64,000 bases of DNA, from positions 928,972 to 992,971 of the forward strand of contig JAVGVS010000099.1 of the NCBI GenBank assembly GCA_032718565.1. The letters run 5' to 3'. Position numbers and translations under genes: made by a program. Positions 1 through 11,744 of this stretch are shown here, piece after piece. The notes under the pieces were generated by a model, which searched no databases, was not told where the DNA came from, and saw nothing but the letters and a program-made list of their open reading frames with translations. Within the stretch, counting starts at the first letter, position 1; the number at the start of each line of letters is the position of its first letter. The stretch is from Distichodus sexfasciatus (taxonomy: Eukaryota; Chordata; Actinopteri; Characiformes; Distichodontidae).

Positions 1-1355
1 AACTTGTTTTTGCTTACTTACACAATACAGAGCTACATAACTATGCTAACATGCTGGTAGGGCAGAAGAGAATTCACCAAGTAGAGATAGGGGATGATTA
101 GGAGATCAGGTTTGAATCATGGTGGGTCATTTTAGCAATATTCCATCCGAACATTTTTAGAAAGATGCTTAGGTTTCTTTTATGAGCTGGGAGTCAAGGC
201 CTCATTTTTACATCTCATCCAAAGGGTGGAACCATTTTTACTGCACTGGGGCACTGGGATGCACTCACACCACAGCAAGGAACCCATCTGTTGGACCCCG
301 AACATCTCTAAAAGCAGCTTTCCTAATAGGTCTCCTATTAGGAAAGCAGGACCAAACCTGGTTAGTTTCATAGGGAATCCCAAGACTGATCTTCCATTGG
401 TATGGCTGGTGGTAGAATACCTGAACTCCTGTGGATACTGAGCAGTACATTTTCCTTGAGGGTGGTCAGATAATAGTTGTGGAAAGAAAAACTTTCCACA
501 AGAATCAAGGCTGTGTTTTTCCTTTCCCATCTCCTAGCTTTTTCTGCATATTTGTGAATCCAGACTGTCGGTTATCTGCCTTTGGATTACACCCAGAAAC
601 GGTGCTGCAAACACAGCTTTCTTTACTATAAGTTTGCCTCTCAACCGGCCAGATGAAAAGCAGAGTCTAGCATCTGAATGGTGACAGCGTTTGAGGTCTT
701 GTCTTTCTGCGTTCCGCCTTTTCTATCAGCACCGAGACTAGATCCGGACTCACTTTTCTCCAAACACTGAAGTGTTTTTTTTGTCCTTTATCCTGATAAT
801 AAGGCTATTTTCCTTTTGGAGAGAACAGAAAAAAGAGGGGGAGGGAGTGTCTTATCTCTGGCCTGTCGCTGTTAAATGGAACTTTAGCGCTATATCCCCA
901 TTTACATGGATTTAATGACAAGCTGCCCAGCTAGCACTCAAGCAAAGAGGCGAAACCCATCAGCGCGAAGCGGCTCGGAGAAAACACGGTCTGAGTGATA
1001 TGTTATTTATCGATGCATGCAGTGCGTCTTCCTTTGGCACCACTAATGGGTCAGACGGAGAGGCCGATACGTAAATAACGGCTAGTTTGGAAGGACGGCA
1101 TGTCTCATAGCAACCGGCCAGCCCCCCTTTTTGTGTTGATGTCCGCTCGCCTCTCCCATTTATTTATTTTATTTCTTCCGAAAGATCGTTGGGAAGGAAG
1201 CCCAATCGGTCTGTTCGCTTTTGAGACAGTCAAGCCTGCGAAAGACATTTAATACACTCCAGAAGGCTCATCCCTCACATTTTGTCTGAGCTTGGGAGCA
1301 ATAGCAAGGGACTCCATGGTTTAGGTGACTGTGATTCATCTTTGTAAAGTTTGTA
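1..1355. other. Unique intronic sequence with one short palindrome
   Basis: Apart from the hairpin at 318-346, no repeat or coding signal is recognised. The two opposing open frames at 180-530 both cross the hairpin and look non-coding. Confidence 0.5.
318..346. repeat. Perfect 13-bp hairpin with 3-nt loop
   Basis: CTTTCCTAATAGG, loop TCT, then CCTATTAGGAAAG. The arms are exact reverse complements. There is no T-run, so it is not a terminator-like signal; it may be the core of an old fold-back element. Confidence 0.9.
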
Positions 1356-1485
1356 TCAGATGCTCTAATCCAGACTGACTTACATTACAGTCAAGCAACT
1401 TGGCATTAAGGATCTAGCTTAGGGGCCTCATTGTTTTTTGGGGGTTTGCTATGGCTCAAACCTCAAATGTTATGGTCACCAACAC
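1356..1485 (-). mobile_element. SINE-B, degraded copy
   Basis: On the + strand it reads as the reversed family order: 'cagatgctctaatccag', then 'cttggcattaagg', then 'ggtttgctatggctcaaacctc', matching the tail, body and B-box region. It is heavily mutated. Confidence 0.55.
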
Positions 1486-1514
1486 AGGGTTCAGTCAGAG
1501 CACTACAACATTGT

Positions 1515-1678
1515 TAGCATTTAGCAGATGTGTTTGTCCACAGTGTTTTCATCTCATAATTACTGGCCAAGACTGCTAAAAGCTAATTTGGGAAAAGGAC
1601 CTTGCTTGGAGACCCAGTGGGTAGTTCCAGATAGAGCTGGATGTGAGCCTATTACCTCTCTGTGTGTACGCGGAACAC
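1515..1678 (-). mobile_element. SINE-B copy flowing into a minisatellite
   Basis: The tail (catttagcagatgtgtttgtcc) and body (gaccttgcttggagacccagtgg ... agatagagctggatgtgag) are clear. The head end, which should carry the reversed B box, passes directly into the 38-bp tandem array at 1679. Confidence 0.65.
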
Positions 1679-2015
1679 AGTAGATCTCACGAACTCTTGA
1701 TCTTTGTGCAGACTCTAGTAGATTGTATCACCTATTGGACCATAGGCATTCCCGGTAGAAGCTATGACCTCTTTGTCTTTGGGTGAACCATAATAGATCC
1801 TACGACCTCTTGATCCACAATTGGACTTAAGTAGAACCTATGATTGCTGTCTCCACGAACTGACCTTAGTAGAACCCACAACCTCTTGTTCAATAGGCGT
1901 ACAACCTCTTAGTATGAAGGCAGACTGTAGTAGAACCTATGACCTCTTGGTCCACTGGCAGGCCAAAGTAGACTGTACAACCTTTTGTTCGGTAGACAGC
2001 TGTTCTACCGCAAGA
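1679..2015. repeat. Minisatellite, 38-bp period, SINE-B derived
   Basis: Units beginning AGTAGAACCTATGACCTCTT start at 1679, 1717, 1754, 1792, 1830, 1868, 1892 (short), 1929, 1967 and 1991 (short), with spacings of 37-38 and two of 24. The unit resembles the reversed B-box part of SINE-B (gaacccacaacctcttggtcca). Confidence 0.8.
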
Positions 2016-2074
2016 CCACTGCTACCCTACTACAGCAGCCCACATTTGTGTTTTAACATGACAAGCCAGCTATC

Positions 2075-2286
2075 GTGGTAATGGTCAGGGAGTTACTCCC
2101 TTGATTGGAGGGTTGCAAGTTTAAACCCCAGACCTTTATAGGTATGACCCATGAGTGAGGTACTGTTTCCAAGTGATAATGTTCCTCAGGTGCCTACCAC
2201 ATCAGCTGCAGATCAGATGCAGAGGTCTCATTCTTTGTGGTGCACTGTCCTGTGATCTGTTTGCAATGACAAGTGCTCACTTTTAA
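2075..2286 (+). mobile_element. SINE-A copy
   Basis: Tag order: a head with a weak B box (gcaagtttaaacccc), 'catgagtgaggtactgt', then 'gatgcagaggtctcattctttgtggtgcactgt' and a terminal 'caatgacaagtgctcactt'. It is diverged, and the usual 'gctgcccactgctcc' piece is deleted. Confidence 0.75.
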
Positions 2287-2864
2287 CCCTGTAAAGTGCT
2301 GTTGAGATTCTAAATGCAAACCCACTTCCTTATGTGGCATGTTAGTAACAGGATGCAGTCGTTTCATTTCCATAACCAGGCTTACAGGTTCTGAGCAAGT
2401 TGCCAGAGGCGGTTCATTTGCCTCAGCGTAAGGTGAATGTGGCCTCGTCTGCAGTGTGGGATGTGTGAGGGCAACATGTGCAACTTCTTGTTATTAATTT
2501 ACATTAATTGTGTAAGATTTGTTAAAGTGATTAGGAAATGAGGCCTTTTCAGAGTATTAAAATTCTCGCTAATTCCATCCTTGTTGCACATGTGAATTAA
2601 TTTTCTTGGCACACATCAGGAGCATGAGTTTTTGTTTCCCTTTTTTGTGGCAATGCATATGCTGATGAACAACTCCCTAACTGTTACGCTACCCCTGCTC
2701 CCTAACAATACACACATTTTACACTATAAATACATGCTGCACTTTTTGACTGGTTTAAGAGGGAATAAATAAAAACTGTGAAATCTTTATTCAAAAATGA
2801 GCGCTGTATTATTGACACCACATTTAGAATGCGATCCTGGTAAGGTGCGTTATTAAGAGAATTA
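2287..2864. other. Unique intronic stretch
   Basis: No repeat, coding or RNA signal is recognised. The 64-codon reverse open frame at 2702-2896 runs into SINE-A and looks random. Confidence 0.5.
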
Positions 2865-3036
2865 AGCGATTTGTCATTGTGAACATACCACAGCACAGCA
2901 CACAGTGCACCTCTATGAAATGTTAACCCTGCACCCAGGGAGCAGTGCTTGGGGATGATACCTTTACCGACGTGGGATTCGAACCAGCGACATTTCGATC
3001 ACAGGGCCAACTCCCTTACCTCAACACTACCACTGC
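2865..3036 (-). mobile_element. SINE-A copy
   Basis: Reads in reverse: 'gatttgtcattgtgaacataccacagcacagcacacagtgcacc', then 'gagcagtgcttgggga', then 'ggattcgaaccagcgac' (reversed B box), and ends in the head. The middle is deleted. Confidence 0.85.
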
Positions 3037-3807
3037 AATTATGAGCAATTATTACCAAACTAGAAAATATAGTAAGCTGCCTTAAAGATGTTTACTATAT
3101 TCCCCCACCAGATTTTTGTGGGATTTTGTGGCTTTGCCCTGAGGTGTCTATCTACACGCCTGCTCACAATACATAATTTATCGTAGCACATGCAGTATCA
3201 TGTCTGCATGCTGTTTGTCCAGTTGCATGCAAAGTTCCTGAGGCAACTCTTCATGCTTGCGCTTCTTTATCTGGAGGGACTTTATCAAAATCTCATTATG
3301 ATGAAGAGAGCAGATAAGTCTTGGGAGGATTTACTGCCGTCCGCTGCGGCTCACTTTTTGGAGGAAACTGCTTAAGAACAATGGAATTTAGGTCAGACGC
3401 TTTAACGCCTGGACCTTCTGGAGCGAAGCGGGGGGTTGGAAAGAAAACATCAGTCGTTGTATTTTTTTTTCAGTGCACCAACCAGTACACAACCGTGAGT
3501 AGGAGTGTGTGTGTATGTGTGAGTGAGAGCAGGCCTTGCGTTATTCACATCAGCCCCCTCTGGGCTACCTGTTCCAGATAAATCCGACACAAAAACGAAC
3601 AAATAACTGGGCCGAGTCAAGACCCTTCCCCAAACCCTGTCCTGTTCGCCCAACTCGAGCCTTACCTTTTGCAAAAAAAGCATTTCATTTGCTCTTTCAC
3701 GTTTCATTCTTGTTTATCAAGTTTTGACAAATTAGGTTTTCGTCAGAGGTGAGAAGAGACGAATGCGCTGGTGGGCTGTTGACGGTGGTGGGAGAGGCTG
3801 AGCTTAG

Positions 3808-4030
3808 CTATGGCGAAAGGTAGGGCATTCGCACCGTGATCAGAAGGTTGCAGGTTCGAATCCAGGACTGGTACACTTACAACTGAGGTACTTGTGAGCA
3901 AGGTACCGTCCCCAAGTGCTGCTCTTGTTAGCTGCCCACTGCTGCTTCATGGATGGGTCAAATGCAGAGGTCACATTTTGTTGTGGTGCACTGTGTGCTG
4001 TGATGTTGTGTGTTCACAATGTCAAATTGC
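3808..4030 (+). mobile_element. SINE-A, near full length (type copy)
   Basis: Best example for defining the family. The tRNA-like head has B box GGTTCGAATCC (3853-3863). It is followed by 'gagcaaggtaccgtccccaag', 'gctgcccactgctgcttcatggatgggtcaaatgcagaggtcacat', 'tgtggtgcactgtgtgctgtg' and 'gtgttcacaatg'. Such tRNA-headed retroposons use internal pol III promoters and LINE machinery. No LINE partner tail is recognised. Confidence 0.88.
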
Positions 4031-4059
4031 TATTTTGACTTGTGTCAGACCCTTGATCG

Positions 4060-4260
4060 GAGCTCATGTACAAAAATAACTTGTGATATCAAGAAAACTG
4101 CTCTTGTAGAGATCATGAGAAAAATAACTTATGATCTCAGGAGAACAGCTTTCAATTTGCTGAAATTTCAAGGAAAATCTTGAGCTAACGAGGCAAAAAG
4201 GCAAAGAAGGTCTTGAGATAACAAGAGGAAAAAATATTTATGTGGTCAGAACAGCTCCAA
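4060..4260. repeat. Short tandem/inverted motif cluster (GAGATCATGAGAAAAATAACTT)
   Basis: Two related units start at 4060 and 4109 (spacing 49). The second contains an 8-bp inverted repeat GAGATCAT...ATGATCTC (4109-4116 and 4131-4138). Weaker copies follow as 'cttgagctaacgagg' and 'cttgagataacaagagg'. Class unknown. Confidence 0.55.
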
Positions 4261-4350
4261 AATCATATTGACGTGAGACATCTCTGTGTTGGTAAGAGTG
4301 GTAGTCAAGCAATCCTCACCTATGAATAATATGTTGGTTTACATCCATTT

Positions 4351-4520
4351 CCTGATCAATCCTCAGTTTTCCAATTACAGTGACATTCTCCTTAGAACAA
4401 CTTTTGGTTAAGGGTCTCGCTCAGGGGTCCCCAATGTTGGCTGTGCTGGCGGTAGGATAGAGCTGGCTTTGAACCTATATCTACCTGATCTGTAGGCAGG
4501 TATGTGCTACCACCAGGTTG
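4351..4520 (-). mobile_element. SINE-B copy
   Basis: Clear reversed body: 'ccaattacagtgacattctcc', 'ggttaagggtctcgctcaggggtcc', 'gtaggatagagctggctttgaac', then 'gtgctaccaccagg' at the head. The 3' tail tip is diverged. Confidence 0.8.
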
Positions 4521-5907
4521 TTTGTTTAAAGACGTCAAACATTTGTACTGCTGCCTACAGTTGTTTAATCAAGTCATACCATAAAAACGCTACTTTTACA
4601 ATGCGATAAAGCTTCCGAGTCATGCCGAGCCGTAAGCAAGTCGACAGTGCGCCCTTCTGAAGTCCTTCAGGGTTATTAAAGAGAGCGAGGTGTTGAGGTG
4701 ACGCGCCGCCTACCTCCTCGTCACTCTCGCCCCCATCTCACTTCATCGTCATGCTGCTAGTGTCGTTGTGGCATCGTCCCGGTCACCGAAGTTGCCGGCT
4801 CATGAATTTCATCTCATGCGGGAGTGTTTGGTGGAGAGCAGAGTTTTGCGAGTGCTTAGATTGAGATAGATGAACAGTCTTCACTTCCTCTTTCTGCCCT
4901 CTGCTCTTTTTCCTTTTTACTCTGTTCTGTTCTAGTATTATACTGCATCATCTCCGAGCGCAACCCCAGCCATTAGCACACGTGTCTCAGGTTTGCATTG
5001 TTGACTTGAGATAATTGCGCATCTGTGAGCACATCGGCTGGCCGACCGCCTCGCCACAGACGGAGGGGCTGAGCTTGTGATTAACGGCCTCCGGATCCAT
5101 AAACAAACAAACGGTGCTGTTACAAAACAAAAGAAAACCGCGGAACGAGGGAAGGGTTGTTGTGACCGCAGACGGCACGCTTCCCCTCCGGTCTCTGTAC
5201 ATAACAATGTAAATGGAGGAACCAAGCTCAAACACAGCATTCGCCAAGACTCAGTTGTAGGCCGCTACGAATGGAGGTAGGGACATGCCTCACCCCGCAT
5301 GACTCATGGTTCATTGACATTTGCTCATTCGACCAGTGTACGAATACAGAAATGGAAATAAAAGAAGGCTGCCTTTGTCTTCTGCTCAACAGCTGCAGAT
5401 GGGTGGATCTTCTCTCCTTAGCTTCGGGGCTAGCTGTCATACCGATTGCAAACAGCCTTCCAATAGCTGGAGGGCTTCTGTGCAGGGCTGTGTCAGGTAT
5501 TTATTCACCTGCAGCTTGAGCTGTGTAAAAAAAAAAATAATAGTAAAGCACATCCTCAAGTCGCTTTCACATCCTCAAGCGGCTCCACCACTGCACCTGG
5601 AAGCTTCCACTTGCCTTCTCTTAAGATTGGTGTTTACACACTGCTGGCAACCATGGACTGTCTGCTTGGCTTATTTGAAAGACATTATGGTATTCTCCAA
5701 GTGAGAAGGTGGCAGTGTTTTAGTAAATATTCCTTACGAGTTAGGAAACCCTCGCACATCAGAGGGTCCAAGCTCCTAATGAGCAAGTCACATTGGGTTA
5801 ATCTGTAAGATTCTTGTGTTACAAGGTCAGTGCTGATTTAGAATAAGCAACCAAAGGACAGTGTGACTGATTTGTTGACACTGGCTCTTGACAATGCAAG
5901 GTCGACG
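4521..5907. other. Unique intronic stretch
   Basis: Several overlapping short open frames on both strands (4938-5808) have no recognisable protein features and no consistent codon pattern. No repeat is identified. Confidence 0.45.
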
Positions 5908-6008
5908 CAGGTCCAGCACTACCATGGTTGCATCCCTGAACAAGACCCCAAGTCTTCCCTGTCATTAGGAAACAGAAATAGCTCTAGATAAGAGCGTCTG
6001 TGTATGCT
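5908..6008 (+). mobile_element. SINE-B, 3' half
   Basis: Contains 'ccagcactaccatgg', 'gaacaagaccccaag', 'cattaggaaacagaaat' and the tail 'tctagataagagcgtctg'. The tRNA-like head is missing or decayed. Confidence 0.75.
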
Positions 6009-6857
6009 GGAAAATTCTTTCATTGAGAAATCTCCCAAAAATTAGGCACAACCTGTTGACACTTGGTTCTGAAACATCACCTTATTTTCTCTTGCATGCC
6101 TTTAACCTGACATTAGCACAACTCTAGGTGGCCCAGCCTAGGGCGTTGGTGTGATTGTCCCCACCTGGCGGAAAAATAAACGCTGCCGGGTCTCTTGTCA
6201 ACGTGGTTTCCTCACCGCCGACCCCACCAACCATTTTCCCCGTCACTCTCATAAGAGAAGACGTGGAAAACAAAACAAGAAACAAAGCTGTCGCGGATGT
6301 CCCGAGGCAAACGAGGGAAATTACAGAGTGGAATGAGTGGCGTGAGGCTGTTTGCACTAAGCAGGAGACTCGGCTGCTTGGCGAGCCACAAACGAAGAGA
6401 CGAGTGACTTTTCCTTCAGGCTTGTTTTTACCAATGCACTCCTCTGCCATGCGTCACGCTATGAGCATGTGCTCAGTGGAGAAGGGTGGTAAAAAAATTC
6501 CCGCACCGATCAAGGTCCACAGCGACAGGTTATGTGCTTAAAGGCCATTGCCAAACAGTGACCCGGACAACTTTTCCAGACAATGTCACGCAATTCCAGG
6601 CAGAGCTATCGCCGCTGGCGGTTTTCAGTCTGTCTGCCGTTTCCTGGAGCAACGAGTCATGTGTCACGGCTCTTGTTTCTCAGACAGGTAACACAGGTGA
6701 TGCATTACGTCTGCACTCGTGCATGCGGGGTCTTGAGTTTCTGCAAGAGTTCCACCGAGACAGGATTTTTAATACCAATGTTGATTCCGATATTTGAGGA
6801 TTTATTTTTTGCACAGGTACCCAAGCCCACTGTGCATGCTAAGAAGTTTGAGTCAGA
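6009..6857. other. Unique intronic stretch with overlapping short open frames
   Basis: Open frames of 100-128 codons occur on both strands (6124-6450, 6155-6541, 6486-6797) over the same bases. None shows a domain, and their overlap on opposite strands argues against coding. Confidence 0.45.
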
Positions 6858-6976
6858 CTGCATTCTACCTTTAATACTACCACCACTAGGGGTCTCTGAG
6901 CAAGATCCTTAACCCCAAGTTGCTCCAGACTTTCCCTGTAATTAGGAAATAGAATTCACTCTGGGTAAGGGCATGC
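6858..6976 (+). mobile_element. SINE-B, 3' half
   Basis: 'ctaccaccactaggggtctctgagcaagatccttaaccccaag', 'ttgctccag', 'gtaattaggaaatag' and 'cactctgggtaagggcatgctt' follow the family order. Confidence 0.8.
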
Positions 6977-8614
6977 TTGACTCGGTGAGTGACCCTGACG
7001 GCATCATGGTGTAAGCGTCTGCTTGGCAAAAGCGACGCAGCAATGTCTGTCACCGCAAGACTCCTCTGGAATCTCCACAAATCCAGATGCTGCTTGTAAT
7101 GCCTGAGTCAGAGCCTCTCCAGTAACCAGCCTGCCTGCTTCTGCACTCTCTCTCTCTCTCTCTTTCTCTCTCAGACTTGGGTTACAGGTGTTTTCACGCC
7201 GCCTCCAGGCACAGCCAAGGTCATTTACTGTAGCGGCGAACGGCAGTGGATTACCAGCTGTAACTCCACGGCCTTCTCGGTCGGACCAAAAAAAAAAAGA
7301 AAAGTCTTGTCCGTCCCCGAGGAAAATTGTTTAGGCTCCCGATCTGCCACCTCACGTGATTTCACGGTGCAGTGGTTCTGGAGGAGAGCTGTAGCAAAGA
7401 AGGGACGAGGAGAGAAAGGTGAATGTGTCTATGTGTAATACAATGTTTGCTGACCGCTAGGATGACCAGATGTCCACACTACAATAAGGAAAGCCGCTTT
7501 GGCTTTTTTAGGCTAAGAATAAGGTTAGGCATAGGGTTAATCCTAGAAAATGGTGATGGAATACGATACTGTGGTTTTTTTAAATGCTCGAAGATTTCAA
7601 AATTCAATGTTAATATAAACTTGATAATCTAAAGTTTTATCAGAGACACAGAACACAAACATTTGTTTATTAGATTAATTAATTTATTACATTGATTAAT
7701 AACCCGAATGTTCTATTCTTAGCTTAGATTTTAATAACAATATCAAACCAGAAAACGTCATATAGTAGGCACTACCTATGTGAAGCTTATAGGTACCAAC
7801 AAATGTGTTTGAGAGACTGAGAGAAAAAAGGAGGGCAAGACAGATAAACACTAACAATAGGAAGGAAGAGTAGGAGGGAAAGAAGGAAAGCAAGAGAACA
7901 AACATTGCCTCCTGCCTTCGCCTTGGCAGTACTAATAGGCTTGTTGCGTTGTATAACAGAGCTGGAGATCCCTGATCAAAAAGCCTGCTCAAGGCGGCAC
8001 GTCAGGCGGTGTGTGTAGCTGCAGGAGTCGGCCCCTGGGGGCCTACCGCTATCATGCAGCTCATGCTAATGGAGCTAAAGCCTCACTGAGAGCCAGGTTT
8101 ATAGCACCTTCACTCACACGGGCATTTCGCTCAGATAACGTTCTCCATTCAGTCTTGCAACAGTTCTGACTGAGGCCAGGGAAGAGCTTTCCTTATAGAG
8201 TATCAAGATGAAAAATGGAATTAGACTCCAGCTCCCAACTCTATCTGAAATACTGCAGGATATGAAGGTTAGGGCTGCTGCGAGAGATTTTTTTTAATGA
8301 CATTATTCTTACACAGCATAAATGTGAATTTGGTCATTTTGCTTTGTTAAAATTGGAAACAAGAGCAGCTTTTTTTTCCATTTGCTAAAGAGTTTCAGTG
8401 TAAAAGTTTCCAAAGACCCAGTGCTTTGAAATTGTGGAAGTACCTCAAAGGTGTTTTACTCACTGTGTAAGGTTTGTGTGGCCACAGAAGCAGCAGTGCT
8501 GCTCACAAGCTCCTGAAGAAAAAATTCACTATTCTGGAGGATGACAAAACACTACAGTGTTTATATTCATGTTTTAGTTTCATTAAATTATTTTAGCTTT
8601 TATTAACTTCCTTT
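6977..8614. other. Unique intronic stretch with a short CT run
   Basis: Holds a CT/TC run at about 7149-7173 and an A-rich tract near 7289. Nothing else is recognised. Confidence 0.45.
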
Positions 8615-8870
8615 AGGGGCAGATGGTAGCATAACAGTTAGGCAGTTGGCCCCATTGGCAACATTATTGGAAGGTTGACAGTTCCCAGACCAGTTAAGGT
8701 ACCACTTTGGTACTCGTGAGCAAGGTACCGTCCCCAAGCACTGCTCCTCGGACACTTCCTGCCCACTGCTCGTTCATGGATGGGACAAATGCAGAGATCA
8801 CATTTTGTGGTGGTGTACCATGTGCTGTGCTGTTCTGTGGTGTGTTCACAATGACAAATAATCACTCAGA
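8615..8870 (+). mobile_element. SINE-A, near full length
   Basis: Starts GGGGCAGATGGTAGCATAAC and ends CAATGACAAATAATCACTCA. The B box is mutated (gacagttcccaga). All body blocks are present, including 'gagcaaggtaccgtccccaagcactgctcc'. Confidence 0.88.
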
Positions 8871-10018
8871 GTATTCATTCACATGTTTTCCATTGTATTT
8901 ATGAGAAACAAATAATGGTAGAAATAAAATAGAAAGAGTTTCAACAAGAACTGTGAGCAAGGACACATTTTCTCAATCGCTTATTTAATGGAAATTGACA
9001 GTAACAGGAAAATGACAATATGACATTAGTAATGTGTCTGTTTAACAACTACAAGGACGAGTGATATTAAACCAGCTCTACTAATGGTTATTTGCAGTTT
9101 TCAGACTATTAGTTGCTGGTGGTCCATCCTCTAGAATAGCATCTGTGTGTTTCCTTTTCAGGAGCTCGTGTATAGAGAATGAAACATCTTTTTTTATGCT
9201 TCCATGTTTTCAAAGCATCAAGTCTTTTGCCCATAGAAATCATCATTTTAAGCATTGAAAATTTTACCAGTCCAGCTGAGGAATTGGACAAAATCCTGCT
9301 GTGGATTTAAGTCAGAACCTTATAAACCTGAGTCATAATCAACACTGATGCAAAAATGTCTCGTCTTATGACCTTCTACATTTCAGTTTCAATAGGACAT
9401 TCTTACTGACTGCTTCTCAGCAGCGTAATAAGGAGGAAATCCACTAAATGAGGCAATCACGGTGTGGAGTGGCTACGCAGCACACAATGCTAGTCGATTC
9501 ATAGATAATGTATGAGCTCTGGAAGAGAGCGTGCGGATTGTGTAAGCCGGCCGTCGATTAAGGAGGCGCGTCGAGATGATTAAATACATTGGAGTAATTG
9601 GGCTGTAATCTCTGTTTTTCAAGGATTGAGCTGCATATTGACTTCCCCGTGTGAGAGAGGGAGCATAATAAAAGTATTTTTAATACTGTTGACACAGTTT
9701 GAGTAGCGGCCACATTTCGCCGATTTGAAGCCAAGTCTTAATGAAGGGTGCACAAACAAAATGCTTTTTAAAAAATCTAAAATTTGGACCGTTCATCATC
9801 CTGACAGATCATCGGTTTGCAGATTGATGTAATGGCTAATTTTGCAGGGTATGTGTAGCAAGTGTGTACAATTGTCATGCATGCTTATGATTGGAAAGAA
9901 CTTGAAATGGCAATATTTTGATCTTTTTTTAAAAATCAAAACTTGAATGACTTTAATAGTTTCTTAATTTATCCCCTGCAATCTCAAGTTCAGCCACTGG
10001 AGGCTGTCTTTCTCTTGT
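8871..10018. other. Unique intronic stretch; complex block at 9530-9730
   Basis: No repeat is recognised. The part around 9541-9720 mixes CG-containing and TAAT-containing motifs (cgtcgattaagg, gagtaattgggctgtaat) in a way seen in conserved non-coding DNA; that reading is speculative. Confidence 0.35.
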
Positions 10019-10230
10019 GTTAGTTGACATTTGTGACATTTTTTTAGGGGTTCAAGCATGAAGTGCTATGGAACATACATACTTTAATGCAGTCTGATTC
10101 ACTAACTCCTTTCTTCAATGCTTATTTCATCAACGGCTTCTGTACTGCTTTTTGCGACTTTCTGCTTGGATCCCACTGATTGCCGCTTGTGGCTATATTT
10201 AAACTTGTTTATTTGTTTTCATTGCTTTCG
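10019..10230. repeat. Dispersed repeat, copy 1
   Basis: Shares long blocks with 11868-12062: 'gttgacatttgtga', 'catgaagt.ctatggaacataca', 'atgcagtctgattcact.actcctttc', 'gctgctttttgcgactt' and 'tttgtttatttgttttt'. Class unknown; no coding signal. Confidence 0.8.
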
Positions 10231-11744
10231 TATTTAAACCTCAATCCTCTATTACCTGCGAGATTTCAGAATATATAATTTATTTTAGAATGATTAGGGT
10301 AATTTTGTAGGGTTGTGCATTCACAACACATTATTAGATCAAACACACTTTTTTTTGTCGATTGGTCATGGAAAATGAGAACCGGGCGAGTTTTTCTTTT
10401 GTATTCTTTCGTGTCATGCGGCAAAATAAGTTGACATGGCATGGCATGTTGGATTTCATTTCTCTTGGACGTCCTGCGAAGTGGCGATTGCACGTAAGAT
10501 TAAATGACAGTCTAGCCGTAATCCACAACTTGTGTAATGTCGAAGCTTTGAAAGGAAATGAACAGTTGAGAATGAAAATGGGCCATAAAACCACAGACCT
10601 ACTGCACTCGGCACTGTTTAGGCCATATCCAGTTGTACAGGTTTCTAATTGCATATACAGTACACACACACACTCCCACACGTACCGACGAATGTGTGTG
10701 TGTGTCTGCCTGTGTGAGAGAGAGAGAGTGTAAGCAGAGCCAGATGTGTGCCTCTCTAATGAACACTAATCACATTTGGATCTGGCGAGGAGGAAAAAGG
10801 TGCGAGTGCGCATTCAATTTCCCCCACACCGTCCCCGGGTCAGACCCATTATACATAAATATAATTAAAACCAGGCTGGGAGGGGAGCGGCGCCTGGACG
10901 CTATCTATTTTCTGCCCTCCTTCCTCCCTCCCTCCTTCACTCCCTCCCCTGTCCTTTACTCTTTCATTAAATGGACAAATCAGATTCCAATTAGCGCCAC
11001 TGTCGTTCAGCCTGCCGGATGGGAAGATGGGGCGGGAGAAATGACTGCTTATTGGAACCCGTTACAGCTCTGGCGCTTCCCCGCTGTCCCCCGGAGTGAG
11101 AGGGCAGAAGCAGTGCTAATTATGCTGCTTTAAACAAGTTAGAGAAAATGTTTTCCCAAGCCAGGGGGCAGCAACCAGGCTGCTCAAGCTAACTGTGCAT
11201 TAAAAATGGGGGTATAACGATCTGATGCCGTTATCGAATGTTGGTCCAATACTGACTTAGAAATTGGGAAGATTGATTGGGCAAATCTGTTCCATGATTG
11301 TTTGCACTGTTTTGTGATTTACCAGCAGTCACACAGACTGCTTGAAATTCACTCTTCTTTTTCAAAATTCACCGTTCACACACGTCCTTTTTCATTTTTG
11401 TTCATAATTATAGCAGCCCCGGCGATTACCACAGCTCTCGGCCGGGGGAAGGGCTTCGTCCGGGTGACGACCCCGTCCGTCTCGGCTTAATTGTCAGCGT
11501 TTAGGCTGGCTAAATTGTTGGGGGAAATGTTTAACGCTTTGACTTCCTCCTCTCTCCTCCGCATACACGAATTCCGTGCCAGTCAAAATTAGGTTGTAAA
11601 GTCATTTTTTGTGTCTGTCTGACAGGCTGATGGAGTGGGAGAACAAGGTGGACATGTTCAAACCTGAAAAAGCAGGCCTGACATTTGACCCTTCCACATG
11701 TTTTTCTCCGCAGTCGTACTCCGCTTTGGATAAAACACTCACAG
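10231..11744. other. Unique intronic stretch with CA/TG and CCTT runs
   Basis: A CA run and TG/GA run at 10664-10730, and a CCTCC-rich tract near 10916-10950. The block 10740-11130 is complex and contains several ATTA/TAATTA motifs. Open frames over it (10362-11133) have no domain. Confidence 0.4.

Noticed and set aside
3853..3863. Possible tRNA gene (B box GGTTCGAATCC)
   Set aside because: No cloverleaf or terminator. The box belongs to the tRNA-derived head of SINE-A. The same applies to the box at 57849-57859 in the V-SINE.
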